Position numbers and translations under genes: made by a program. From Axinella damicornis (lineage: Eukaryota > Porifera > Demospongiae > Axinellida > Axinellidae), in assembly GCA_963931865.1 (NCBI GenBank), contig OZ007509.1, forward strand, positions 7,084,882-7,148,881: DNA of 64,000 nucleotides, in the 5' to 3' direction. The notes below the pieces were generated by a model. The model searched no databases. It saw only the letters and a list, made by a program, of their open reading frames with translations, and was not told where the DNA came from. Positions 29,601-40,196 of the stretch are shown piece after piece. Positions within the stretch are counted from its first letter, which is position 1, and each line of letters starts with the position of its first letter.

Positions 29601-32424
29601 TGGGACGTGCTGGATAGTGTAATCAAACCTGGCTAGCCTCAGCCGAAAACGGAGGACCCGTGGGGGTAGGTTGTCCAAATGCTTGGTGCTGAGAATGGGG
29701 ACTAAGGGCTTGTGGTCGGTTTCAATTTGAAACTTACAGCCCAGGACATAGTTTGCAAACTTCTCGCAAGCCCACGTCACTGCAAGAGCCTCCTTCTCTA
29801 TTTGGGCGTACCGTCTCTCTGTGTCGGTTAGGGAGCGAGAAGCGTATACCACTGGCCTCCAGGCATCGTTCATCTGTTGCAGGAGAACTGCTCCTAGCCC
29901 GAACGAGGAGGCATCAGCCAAGACCTTGTAGGAGCTTCTGGGTCATAGAGCGCCAGAACTGTAGGTCGTGTTAATTCTGCCTTGACCTCCACGAATGCTC
30001 ATTCTTGGTCTGGGCCCCGCACCCATGCTCGCTTGGTACTCAGAAGTTCCCTGAGTGGTTGGCCCAGTTCTGCCAGATGGGGAGAGAACTTCCCAAGCTG
30101 GTTTGCCATGCCCATAAATCTCCTCAGTTCCGAGATATTGCTGGGCGGTTCCATCTGTTGGATGGCAGAGGTCTTGTCGGGGTCTGCTCGAATGCCCTCA
30201 GCATCGATCTGGTGACCAAGAAACTTCACGTGGTCCCTGCTGAACTCGCATTTCTCAGAGTTGAGGGTTATTCCCACCTTTTCAATCCTCTCCATGACTG
30301 CAACTAGTCGTTTGTCGTGTTCTGCCTGGTCTTTCCCGAACACGAGGACATCGTCTATTTGACACACAACTCCCTCCAATCCTGCCAAGACTTTGCTCAT
30401 CCGTTTCTGAAATAGTTCTGGGGCACTTGATATGCCAAATGGGAGCTCATTAAAGCAGAAACGCCCAAGGGGTGTCACAAATGTCGTGAGTAGACGAGAC
30501 TCCTCCGCCAGTGGGATCTGCCAAAACCCACTATTGGCATCCAGCTTGCTGAAAACTCTTGCTCCGGCCAGTTGAGCCAGGGTTTCGTCAACTTCGGGCA
30601 TGGGGTGGGCCTCTCGTAGGATGCTCTCGTTCAGTGGCTTCAAGTCCACACATATCCGGACAGCTCCAGACTTTTTGGGCACAGTCACCATGCCTGCACA
30701 CCAGGGTGTGGGCTCGTCAACTTTGGAGATCACTCCTGCGGCTTCCATTCGTTCAAGTTCCTCTCGAACCTTCCCCCTGAGGCGAATGGGCACATTTCGG
30801 GGCGTATAGAGAGCATAAGGCATAGCTCCCTCTCTCAGTTGTATCTGGTACTCCTCCCCCAAGGTCCCCAGGCCAGTGAAGACCTTTTGGAATCGCTTTC
30901 GAATGTCCGTGTCAGCAGCATGGGTTGCATTGATGCGCTGCAGGAGTTGCAGGGAGGTTATTGCTGGCAGCCCAAGTAGGTTGGTCTTTAGACCACGAAC
31001 AACGAAGATTGTTTGTGATGAGCTACGGTCCTGGTGCCTGAGTGTTCCAGTGAACTGGCCCAATACTGTCAAACTCTGGCAGGTAGGCCCGTAGAGCACT
31101 TTTGACGATTTCTCAAGTGGTTTGGCTCCCAGCGTTCTGTATGTCTCCTCTGAGATCGCTGTGACCTCAGCCCCTGTGTCTAGTTTGAACGGGATCTCTC
31201 GAGTGCCCATGAGGAGTGTGCTGGTCCATGCGGCCTCCTGCCCAGATGACATTGTCCCTAGGGGGGCTGAGTCCAGACTGAGTTCATCTGTGGACGCTGC
31301 AGCACTCGGCCGAGGTACATTTGTAGCATGGCTGCTTCTGGACTTGGCCAGCTGGGTGGGCCATTTTCTCCTCCTTTGCACAAATGGACTTAGAAGCAGT
31401 CGTCTCACCTTGTAGGGCCTCCATTTCTGGCAGTGAGGCTTTTTCCGAGCCTAGATGTGTGGTGATCGGCCGAGAGCTGTAGCTATTGAATGCCCCTTGA
31501 ATGGGTGGGTGTGATTAGAGTCACGAATGTGTGAAGGATGCATGCATGGGCATGTGTGGGGGCTGAAAACCAGAAATACCAGGTATCCATTAGTTAAGAG
31601 AGACCTCCAAGGAAAAGTAGTTTATCGGTTAATGGGTTAAAGTACAGTCATGTGATCGATTCTGAGGTGTCTGATTTGTTGAGGGTCACATTACGTACGT
31701 ATGTGCAATGAGATAGCCTTTACTGTTTCTTTTGAGTCTGTCAATTATTTACTGCTTATCTTCTCTTCTGTTTAGTTTGCCAGATACAGTGCCCTCAGCC
31801 TGGGCATCTTCTACGGATACAGGAAGAACAGTAAGAGTGGACTGTGCTCTCTGAGTTGATTCGTATCTGATATTATTTCTGTGTTATGCACTACTCAACT
31901 AGACTAGTCCATATATAGGTTACTATCACAAACCTAGTCTCGGCCCCAGACCCTAACCAACCCCAGCACGGATCACTTACAGATCCTCCTTCCCCATGTG
32001 TGATACTGGAAGCGATCCACACTGGGTCTGGGGCCGAGACTATCACATACCAAGCCTGCTGTCCCATACAGATATCAGCCAGCTTAACAGTTTACTGCCA
32101 TAGCAAGGCTTATGGTAAACTAGGACCGCTGGGCTGGAGACTGGTGGTGTCCGCTCAGGCCATGACTGTGCTTATAATGTCAACCAACCCCAGGCCTAGC
32201 CTCGTTCCCAGGCTTCCGCCCAGATTTTATCTCACAGCCGTGGAGAACAATCGATCCACGGCTGTGAGATAAAATCTGGGCGGAGGCCTGGGAACGAGGC
32301 TACCCCAGGCCTGCACCCAAGTGTGGAAATTGGTCATTAATGATGATGGTTTCTTACAGATCAGTATAGGCGCAAGGAGTCAGCTAGAAAACTACGGGAG
32401 TCCGCAAACCAGGGAACAGTGTAA
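26646..32424 (+). CDS. ATP5ME: ATP synthase subunit e, mitochondrial
   Basis: Three exons with matching phases: 26646-26669 (MAVSPLIK followed by GTAAGA), 31776-31830 (FARYSALSLGIFYGYRKN followed by GTAAGA) and 32360-32424 (to a TAA stop). The VSPLIK plus RYSAL-LG-YG pattern is that of subunit e, a small single-pass inner-membrane protein with a GxxxG-like stretch that helps dimerise the F1Fo ATP synthase and shape cristae. The product is only 47 residues against about 70 in vertebrates; the missing part is the C-terminal coiled tail, so either this lineage has a short form or an alternative last exon exists that I missed. Intron 1 is 5.1 kb and contains an antisense Ty3/gypsy copy and other repeats, while other introns nearby are mostly below 1 kb. 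Confidence 0.8.
26997..27212. repeat. Dispersed repeat family R2, copy 2 (inverse orientation)
   Basis: Reverse complement of the repeat at 15177-15500 (see there). It abuts the LTR at 27219, which may have inserted into it. Confidence 0.7.
27219..27365 (-). mobile_element. 3' LTR of the Ty3/gypsy element
   Basis: 147 bp beginning (minus strand) TGTGGTATGGACTATTTATA and ending ATACCACA, so the ends form an 8-bp inverted repeat TGTGGTAT/ATACCACA. It is preceded by the purine tract GAAGGGGAGA immediately after the pol stop codon, as in gypsy elements. No matching 5' LTR was found at the other end. Confidence 0.75.
27894..27919. repeat. G26 homopolymer
   Basis: Uninterrupted run of 26 G at the boundary between the integrase C-terminal part and the inserted sequence. 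Confidence 0.95.
28110..28642. mobile_element. CAGTGGCGGATC-type MITE within the gypsy integrase
   Basis: Ends CAGTGGCGGATCTAGAAATT and CTAAATCCGCCACTG; such ends are common in hAT-derived MITEs. AAGAG is present on both flanks (28105-28109, 28643-28647), which would be a 5-bp duplication rather than the 8 bp normal for hAT. No transposase. Confidence 0.7.
31935..32042. mobile_element. TAGTCTCGG-CCCAGAC hairpin element, copy 1
   Basis: TAGTCTCGGCCCCAGACCCT...GGTCTGGGGCCGAGACTA with an inner ACCAACCCCAGCACGGATC block; about 107 bp. Two relatives occur at 53704-53811 and 56613-56710. Confidence 0.8.
32197..32302. mobile_element. Near-perfect 106-bp hairpin, TAGCCTCGTTCCCAGGC family
   Basis: TAGCCTCGTTCCCAGGCTTC, CGCCCAGATTTTATCTCACA and the exact reverse complements flank a short GGAGAACAATCGATCC centre. 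The perfect pairing suggests a recent copy. Confidence 0.9.
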
Positions 32425-32486
32425 CAACCCAGGAAACCCTCATGTGAGCTCAAGTCTATCTGTGTACCTTGAATGTGGGTTTCCCT

Positions 32487-32570
32487 TGCCTCATTCCCAG
32501 GCTCCTCCCCAGCTTTTTGTCGCATACTGTACGTGACAAAAAGCTGGGGGGGAGCCTGGGAACGAGGCTA
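32487..32570. mobile_element. TAGCCTCGTTCCCAGGC hairpin element
   Basis: TGCCTCATTCCCAGGCTCCT, CCCCAGCTTTTTGTC and the inverse ending CCTGGGAACGAGGCTA, just downstream of the ATP synthase e stop codon. Confidence 0.8.
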
Positions 32571-33726
32571 GTTTTCCCCCCACTTTACAACAGATGGTAA
32601 GGAGAAATGTTAGCAAAGCCATTGTCAGTATTGTAGGTTGCCTTCCATGTAGAAGAAGTGGTGGTACATGTACATGTACATGGCCAGAGGAGATTGGACA
32701 CAGTCATGTGACCATATACACGTAGGCGAATTTATATGCAGGTTTACTGTAGTGAAACGTGTTCTCTACACGAGTGTATCAATAAAGCTGACATAATCTG
32801 AAAGCTCCAAATATGGCGTTAAACCCCTGAGGCTGTATGGCCTCTTGAAGGAGCAGCCACATGGGATAGCAGAGAAGCCAGGCAGTCCTGGTATATACTC
32901 CAACTGGAAGCCTGTCTGACCTGAAGCGTTTTCCTACAGTACCTTTCAACTGTAGCTTGAATTCTCATTTTTACCCTCAGTCCCAGGCCATATTGACATG
33001 GGAACGAGGCTGGAATACAATTATTTCTGCTCCAGCGCAGTGCATAGTTGCATGCACAGAAAATGTGTCCAACCTCCTCTGGTACATACACGGCTATGCT
33101 GTCTAATTCCCAGGCCTGAGGTAAACTCGTGTTGTGACAAACTGTTTTACTCTCCCCACTACAGGTATATAGTCTGTTGTGTACTGTGCCACTGCAAAGA
33201 TGTGACTGCTATGTACACCAATGTTTTGGTGTACTGTCTAGCAAATTAGTATTATCACTAGTGAAGATATAACACATTCATCTATAACAATATTGTTGGC
33301 CAAATCTGATTCAGGTTTTTGAGTGTGTGAAACTAGCCTTGTTTTCCAGGCCCCAGCCCCTGCAACGAAAAGTTGGGTGGGCACAAGGACATTTCTAGTC
33401 TCGCAGGCCAGACAGAAAAATTGCATCTGGTGTCTATTGCCAGCATTCCATGTTGTCTGTCAGTGTGGGAGAGCCAATCAGATTCAAGCACAAGATAGCA
33501 ACTCAGAATACTCTAAGAGCTGATTAATTTTGATGCTGTAATTTCTAAAGCTACAAAGCTGTTAGTTACATCCGAGTTAGCAGTCTTGTGTCATGTGATG
33601 TTTCCGCAATTATCAGATCTGTTCTAGCCCCTCCCACCATTTCCTATATAAACATCACTTCCGGAAATCCACTCAGCATTAATTTGCAATGCCTATGGTG
33701 GGTGTGTCTAGCATAGCGATCGAGCT

Positions 33727-36356
33727 ATGGTCGAAATATTCGTCCCCATTGCTGCTGGACTTATCGTACTAGTGGGAACGGGGCTTTGTGCTACCTTCAT
33801 GTGTTGTGGGAGATGGTGAGTCCGTCGCACACGGCTGACTAGCAGCTAGATTAGCGACATAATAGCATCATCATACTTCATACATGGCTACCTAATTCAG
33901 CATCTGTGCATGGTTCCCAGCTAGCCCACTCTCCGTGACTGCACTTTAATATAGTCATGGAAACAACAGGTATATTTAAAGCTCATGGGTCTTGGCACAT
34001 AAGAGAATGGTAACCAGTGCATGAGAGGCTAGTCCCTCATTCCAGTTGAAAATCCAGTCCCACGTTCCAGTCCCACATTCTAGTGAAGAATCCAGTCCAG
34101 CGGTTTAGAGACACCCTCAATAAGTAATATTTAGATACTACTCACTGCATGACCCGAAACAGCCGTCGATCTTTGAAAAGCATGCATTTACCGCCTAATA
34201 GACTCGACAGTTCTGCTCGGGCTTCACCCTCGGGAACTGTCTCGTGTATTACTGGAAAATATGTTCAGGGGGTGGTTTAACTATAACATATTGGACGGAA
34301 ATATTTCCCTTGGGTGTTTGATTGTGCTTGTGTAAACTCCATGGTTCACTGCATGGCTGCCTTGCACATAAGTACACATCAGGTACATGTAGCTACCTTG
34401 CTCGACATGGAAGCATATTTGGCCAAAACTTTTTGTCTCCTTTCAGTCAAATGCCCAGTGTGTTCCTAAGACTGGGTGGGAAGTAGCCTCGTTCCCAGGC
34501 CCCGCCCATCGTTTGCAGTACGGTTAACTGCAAGCAACAAAAGCTGGGTGTGGACCTGGTAGGTGGGGAATTATAGTACAGTAGTCATGGTTCTTCACCA
34601 TGGTGGTATTGGTGTGTTGACTGTGCTCATATTCATATGACTCCATCCCCCATTTGTTCTGGCTTGTTTCAATACAGCCATTGCCGTAAGCGTTGGAAGG
34701 AACAGAGAGAGCAGGAGGCTTTAGTTAGCTCTTGCAGCAAGGTAGGCATGCCAATGTTGAGTGGAGAGCTTAATTTATTAAGTGCCTCTTTGCATCCAAT
34801 ACTCCATAAGAGCCATCTGTTCTCTCGTGTTTGAATGATTCCAGGATGAATGTGCTGTGACATGCTGATTATGATATGGTTTGGCAGATATAGAGTCTAT
34901 GTCTGCAATGTGATCATAGCTTGATGAGTTAACTTATTGTTGGCTCTAGATGTTATATATAATTATGTTCTGCTGCAGGGACCCTTTGTGACATATATCT
35001 GTCAAACTGGGGGAAAGGGGACTGCTTGTAATGTGGAGAGGGGAATGGAGACAAGACTAATGTCCAGTTTCTTTCTTCCTTCTCCTTGTTAGGTCCGTTA
35101 CTCCAAGAGAGCAAACTCCTGCCTGAATGAGGTAAACAGCTTTTAGCTGCAGGGCAAGGCAGCATAGAACATAATTTATGCTGATAAAGTGAATACAGCT
35201 GTGCTATTTTGATCAGCTGCATAATTATATGTAAGGAAATTCTGCAGATGTGTGAAGGGGTTATTCAAGTACACCTCTTGGTATTAAGAACCAGTATTAC
35301 GCTATGAAGCACTGTCTAATGGAGTATGCAAAGGTATACTGTGAGGTGCCACTAGAGACTGCTGTTTCCAAGGAGCACAACTTCCTACCAATTGGTGTGA
35401 CAAGACCTTCTCTAAGCATTGTACATCTTTGCAGAAACCAAGATCCAGTGCCTCCTACAGAAACCCTATAGCCAATGAATCTGAGTCCAATTTTGATCAG
35501 TCTGTTTCTAATTTTCAGACGTGTGCTATTTGTCTGGATGATTTCAGAGAAAGAGAGTTTGTGACTGTCTGTCCGTGTGGCCATGGATACCACAGAGAGT
35601 GAGTGATAATATATCAGGGAGGATGGGGTTAATTTCTACACAGTAGTCGATACTATGTACATAGCAAGCCTCCCAGAACCCCCTTAAAGAAGCAGTCAAG
35701 TGCAACAGTAGCCTTGTTCCTAGGCCGCGCGGCCTAGGAACAAGGCTAGCATAATAGGAAAAGGTCACTACATGGGTATGTCCTAGTATACACCGTATTT
35801 CCATGATCAAACACCGCGGCTACTATTTATTTTATCAAGCGATTTACTGCGGCTATATAGCTACTATTCGAGGGCAGCCACTAATCAAGGGGAGGTGTTT
35901 ATTAACCTCAGCATGAACAAGGAAGTGAGGAAATGGATTGGAGCACCATGTATGTACCGATTTCAAAATTGTGGTGAAGAAAACGCTTCTTTGTGATTTG
36001 CTTCAGCCCTGTGTGGTACTATCATCGTAGGTAGTGATAGAGGGTCACACGTCGCTCGGCCTCTATGCCTAGGATAATGTCAAATATTCGCGGCTACTAA
36101 ACAAGGGCAGCGTTTACTTCATTCAGCCCTTCTGGAGGTGCAGCTATTATTTGAGGGCGGCCACTAATCAAGGGCAGCATTTGATCGCGGAAATGCGGTA
36201 TTTTGAATGAAGAAGATGCATGTTGAATCATTGTAACTCCCTCTCTGTTACAGCTGTCTGATTGGGTGGCTACAGACCACTCCCTCCTGTCCTGTGTGCA
36301 AATCCTCTGTTACGGCACAAAATGCTGATGGTGAGAGGACTCCCCTGCTCGCATAA
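33727..36356 (+). CDS. Membrane-anchored RING-H2 E3 ligase, RNF24/RNF122 type, complete
   Basis: Five exons, 33727-33815, 34678-34741, 35093-35131, 35435-35598 and 36254-36356, with phases 2/0/0/2, coding 152 residues (RNF24 has 148, RNF122 has 155). Residues 4-25 are one membrane segment followed by a Cys/Lys-Arg stretch (CCGRCHCRKRWK). The C3H2C3 RING is complete: C94, C97, C112, H114, H117, C120, C131, C134 (CAICLDDF...CPCGHGYHRDC...CPVC). The protein should be an ER/Golgi ubiquitin ligase that binds an E2 through the RING. The last exon is read through a GATGGTGAGAGG that looks like a donor; reading on gives a short ERTPLLA tail and TAA. A run of 26 C starts right at the end of that stop codon. 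Intron 4 contains a MITE. Confidence 0.9.
35709..35748. repeat. Minimal 40-bp perfect palindrome of the TAGCCTTGTTCC family
   Basis: TAGCCTTGTTCCTAGGCCGC followed by its exact reverse complement; the shortest member of the hairpin family. Confidence 0.85.
35793..36198. mobile_element. Diverged CCGTATTTCC family MITE
   Basis: Ends CCGTATTTCCATGATCAAAC and GATCGCGGAAATGCGG; internal GAGGGCAGCCACTAATCAAG repeats. Same family layout as 13558-14092 but older (one flanking TA lost). In intron 4 of the RING gene. Confidence 0.75.
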
Positions 36357-36382
36357 CCCCCCCCCCCCCCCCCCCCCCCCCC
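36357..36382. repeat. C26 homopolymer after the RING gene stop codon
   Basis: Uninterrupted C run beginning with the base after the stop codon, i.e. in the likely 3' UTR. Confidence 0.9.
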
Positions 36383-36859
36383 TCCCACTTGTGTGGTCAT
36401 CTCCTGAGAGTAGGGCTCTGCAGCACTCACTCATGTTTATGTATTGCCCGTTGACTCTCAGAGCCAGTTATGGTCACATGCATCTGCTCCCTCTGTGACA
36501 GCCATTCTTGGTCAATCATTATTGTGTATCACTTTGGGTTGAGTTCTCCTGTAGCCATGCAGGTACGTAAAACAGTGGATCACCTCATGTACCTACAGTC
36601 ACATAGCTACAGTGGTCATAATTTATTCACATTCACAAGTTCTGTAGTTTTGTAGGTGCAATGGTACAGCTCGGACAAAGACAATCAGGCCATGTACGTG
36701 TAGCTATATCATGTGCCTGTCACTGCCTGACACACAAAATATTATTATAGCGTACACTTTACCTCCAGATCTAGGTCTCAAGTGGTAAGTAACTATGTCA
36801 CAAATAGTATGATTTGAAATTTAACTTTAAAATTTGATTTGAAATTTAACTTTAAAATT

Positions 36860-36881
36860 CCCCCCCCCCCCCCCCCCCCCC
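36860..36881. repeat. C22 homopolymer
   Basis: Preceded by two tandem copies of TTGAAATTTAACTTTAAAAT. The surrounding 36400-37916 shows no supportable gene. Confidence 0.9.
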
Positions 36882-37916
36882 AAACTGGCAAGGTTCATAA
36901 AATTACCCATTTGACTCCCTCCCCAAATAAAATCTGCCATTCTCAAAAGGAGGGTGATTGTTCCATAATTCATTTCTACAAAGTCATGTCAATCTTCCAT
37001 GTTCAACTTTCAACAACAGTTGTACGTAGGAAACCTAGGTGTTCACTGGCTAAGCAAAAGACACATGGAATCGGTTAAAATCAGAGCTCACCATCGCTGA
37101 TGAGGTTCCTGATTTGTGAAGTATACAGTTGTTTTAGCAGAAAATTTAAACTAAGGATTAGACAATGATGTCATAACGATAGCAATGAATAGCTACTGCC
37201 TGCCTGCATTCTGAGAAAGAGGACTAGAATGGCTGGTGCTTGTCTGTGGGCACATGACACTGGCTATGGCAATGGCAGCTGTAGAGCTGAAGTATATATT
37301 TTATGTCACTGGGTTCAATTCATGCTGTACGTGCTGTTTTTTTCCCCCTCTTTTCCGACACCTCATTCAGGTTGATAGACTCTATTATTATGTAGGCATA
37401 GCACAGACGTGCAGTATATCTATTATTGTGGGTACTAAATTGATCAAATTGGGAAAAAATCGCTAAATTTTGAACCCGCGAACACAGCATCATTGCCATA
37501 TATACCATGGTGTGGTTGCCACTAGCCCCAAGCCCAGGCATGTCGTTGTACAAATACAGCAGTTGCAATTATAGTCTGAGAATAATTTTTTCTGCTCTGT
37601 GTCCAATCTGCTAAATTTTGTGACCTTTAAAGCACATGTCAATCACAAAGGAAAATCTGAATTTGGACTTCTAGGTAGCTAAGTCTTTAACTATAATAAC
37701 ATGCAAGTGTTTTCAATTAAAGTGTTGCGAAAGTTCCAAACCAAAACACCAAAAGTACAACGGATGGTAACAATCGTGATACCATGCATGCTGGTACAAT
37801 CACATGCCAGATAGCGGAGGAAGTGTTTGACATTTCGGTACAGATATTCCAGCACTGTGGGACGGAGTTAATATGTATAGGCGTATACAACGTAACTGCA
37901 GTGAACTACTATATAG

Positions 37917-38158
37917 CAGTGGTGGCGGAAGCGGAAGCAGTATGAGATTGGGGGGGCTAATAGCACAATTGCAATAACCCTTTTCTCTCTTGACTGTTAG
38001 TAGATGTCCCGGAGGAATAAACTGCTACAAGGAGCCAAGCAGTAAGCAACTAGCTATTTGATTTCTGCTTTACATGGAGGGGCTTAGCCCCCGCTCGTGC
38101 ACAGTTGGGCAGTTGGGGGGGCTAAAGCCCCCCTAGCCCTCCTGTTCCGCCGCCTATG
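37917..38158. mobile_element. hAT-like MITE
   Basis: Left end CAGTGGTGGCGGAAGCGGAA, right end TTCCGCCGCCTATG; adjacent to both ends are runs TTGGGGGGGCTAA. Flanks CTATATAG and CTATATCT are a plausible diverged 8-bp duplication. Confidence 0.55.
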
Positions 38159-38761
38159 CTATATCTATGCTATATAGCAAGGGGGGTTGACAAAGCTGGA
38201 ATTTGGCAGTTAGCTAATTCAAGCCCAGGTTTTAGTGCCAAAGGGCTGACGAATTGAGTTGGTGTCAGTGTGTAATTGATGGTGTGATCGATGTAGAGGG
38301 ATTCACCCCAGCTGCTGAGTTGAGGGCATTTGTCTCCCATTAGTCACTTTTCTTCTCTGCAGGTGGGTAGTAATAAATAAAATTTGGAGAGGCAGCAAAG
38401 AGAAAAGGACCTCCCTCTTCCAACCCCTTCCCTTTCTCTCTGCGTTTGTGGTGTGTGTGTATGGCACCAAGTGCTGCGATAGTCCAGGGGTAGGTAGCTA
38501 GTATATGCGCCCTGGTGGCAGGCTGCCACTGGCAGCATGTAAGATTGAGTGTTGAGAAACGAGAAGAGAGTGCGTGCATTGCATGTGTGAGTGGAGTGAT
38601 AGGTATGTGCGTACAAATGTGAGTACATCACTTTGCACGTGCTGCAGCATAAGTCGTACCAACTTTGAATGGGGAGTATCTCATCCAACAAACAGTCAAG
38701 TCAATGGGATTGGTATGTGTGAGAGGACAGACTGTGAGAGAGAGGGAGCATGGCAACCCAA

Positions 38762-39267
38762 CTAATGTGAGTTACCAATGTGAATAATGGACAACGGTTT
38801 ATAGGGGAGGTTGTCCAAGCCAGTAGCTAGCTCGTAGAGTGCCTGCAATGATGTTGCCGCAGCTGAGAAAGTGTGTTCTCGTGGGAGTCTTGTAGGTCCG
38901 AAATCTTTCAATGAGGTGATGGACGTCTCTGGTATTGGCAAGTTCGAGTTGTGGGTGTGTGTTGCCTTCCGGGGTGTAGAAAATGTTAAATGAGAAAATA
39001 GCCCTGCATAAAAGAAGACTGAGACCAAATAATTATATGGTGATCACTTCCCCATGCATCAGTGGTTACCGCCTCTCTGAGGCCCTGGGCATGCTGGGTA
39101 ATAATAATAGCTACATTCTGAGTATATTTTGGCTCTAGAAGCCCTTGCCTGTATGAACCATCCAGGGCTTCTATGACGACAGATTTGTGCTTGACCAGGG
39201 CATAGTGATACGCGTACACACAGAGTAGGATCACTGCATGCAGAATTTGGGAGCCTACGCATAGCAT
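38762..39267 (-). other. Possible small minus-strand gene, unresolved
   Basis: Frame 39267-39060 starts with an ATG and a hydrophobic leader (ILHAVILLCVYAYHYAL), then SVVIEALDGSYRQGLLEPKY up to a GTAACC that could be a donor. Downstream, after a TTTTATGCAG acceptor at about 39003, two different frames remain open for 60-85 codons, one ending LRASYWLGQPPL and one ending KPLSIIHIGNSH. Neither joins in phase with the first exon and I recognise no family. Low confidence that it is a gene. Confidence 0.25.
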
Positions 39268-40196
39268 AGCGCATGCGCATTAAAACCACACCCACAATGA
39301 CGTCATAAAAAAATCATTGGTCTTGCATGCTAGCTATGCTGTAAACAACCGGGGCGCGACTCGACTGAACAAGGCCTTGCATACCGTCACTGTCTACTCT
39401 ATCCGCGTGAAGCCGATCGATCGTGAGAGCACCATAGGTACCGGTAATCACATGTGTGTGTGGCTACTAAAGTATTCTTGTCCTCGTTGTTCTGGTTCCG
39501 ATATGGACCATATGGTTCATACACTGTCACAGTGCTCCCAAGTAGACCCAAGAAGCACTATTGGTTAGCGTCTAGAGCTAACACTTTGCCAGCATGACTA
39601 TCATCAACTACACTGTGTACTGTATTTCAAAAAGGACAATCGTTCCATGGAAGATCTCGTCTGTGAATCCTCCATCTTCAAATTTCCATGAGCTGTTTGC
39701 ATGGGAAATAAGCTCAGCATCATCATTATGAACCTGTGTTTCTGTTTCATTGGCAAAGTAAAGGACGCTTTGTATTCGGTCAACTCGGACCTCACCGTAG
39801 TTGATGTGACTTTTAACCCTTTGTGAAGTACGCAGTTGTTTATATCTGTATATTACTGTAGTACATACAAATTATACTATGATACTCTTTTGTTCTATCC
39901 TCCAAGTTTATGATTTAATTGAGAATGCTGAGCCCGTGGGGACCATCACACATACATGTACAAAAGTGGTAGTACACCGTGAGTATAAAATGAATATGAA
40001 TATGTTGAGCTGGGTCACAGTGTAAATATGATAAAATAATGACTACCACCGTTGAAGACACATATGAAAGTGGCACAATGGTAATGACTGGTAATGACTG
40101 GTCGATTGGGGGGTTTATTATTGTTTTTCTCTTCTTCCATTGACAGATTGACAGTCCAACGCATCATAGCAAGTCTCAAAACAGCAAGCAGAAATC

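Larger units (their letters stand above)
27375..31440 (-). pseudogene. Ty3/gypsy retrotransposon pol, 5'-truncated and interrupted
   Basis: In order on the minus strand: an aspartic protease core (LDTGAEVTAIS) and reverse transcriptase (motif CQIDDVLVFG, also FNELPFGI) in the frame 31408-29999; an RNase H (DASSFGLGAVLLQ, TDHKPLV) at 29921-29520, in another frame; the integrase zinc-binding HHCC domain (HEGHQGIQR...CSVCARE) at 29470-29100; the integrase core with SDNGPQY near 28880; then a break; and the integrase C-terminal part with LLMGRRVRTPLP at 27890-27375. Gag and the 5' LTR are missing, the frames are shifted between domains, and about 0.9 kb of foreign sequence divides the integrase. 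It cannot be active. It lies antisense inside intron 1 of the ATP synthase e gene. Confidence 0.9.
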
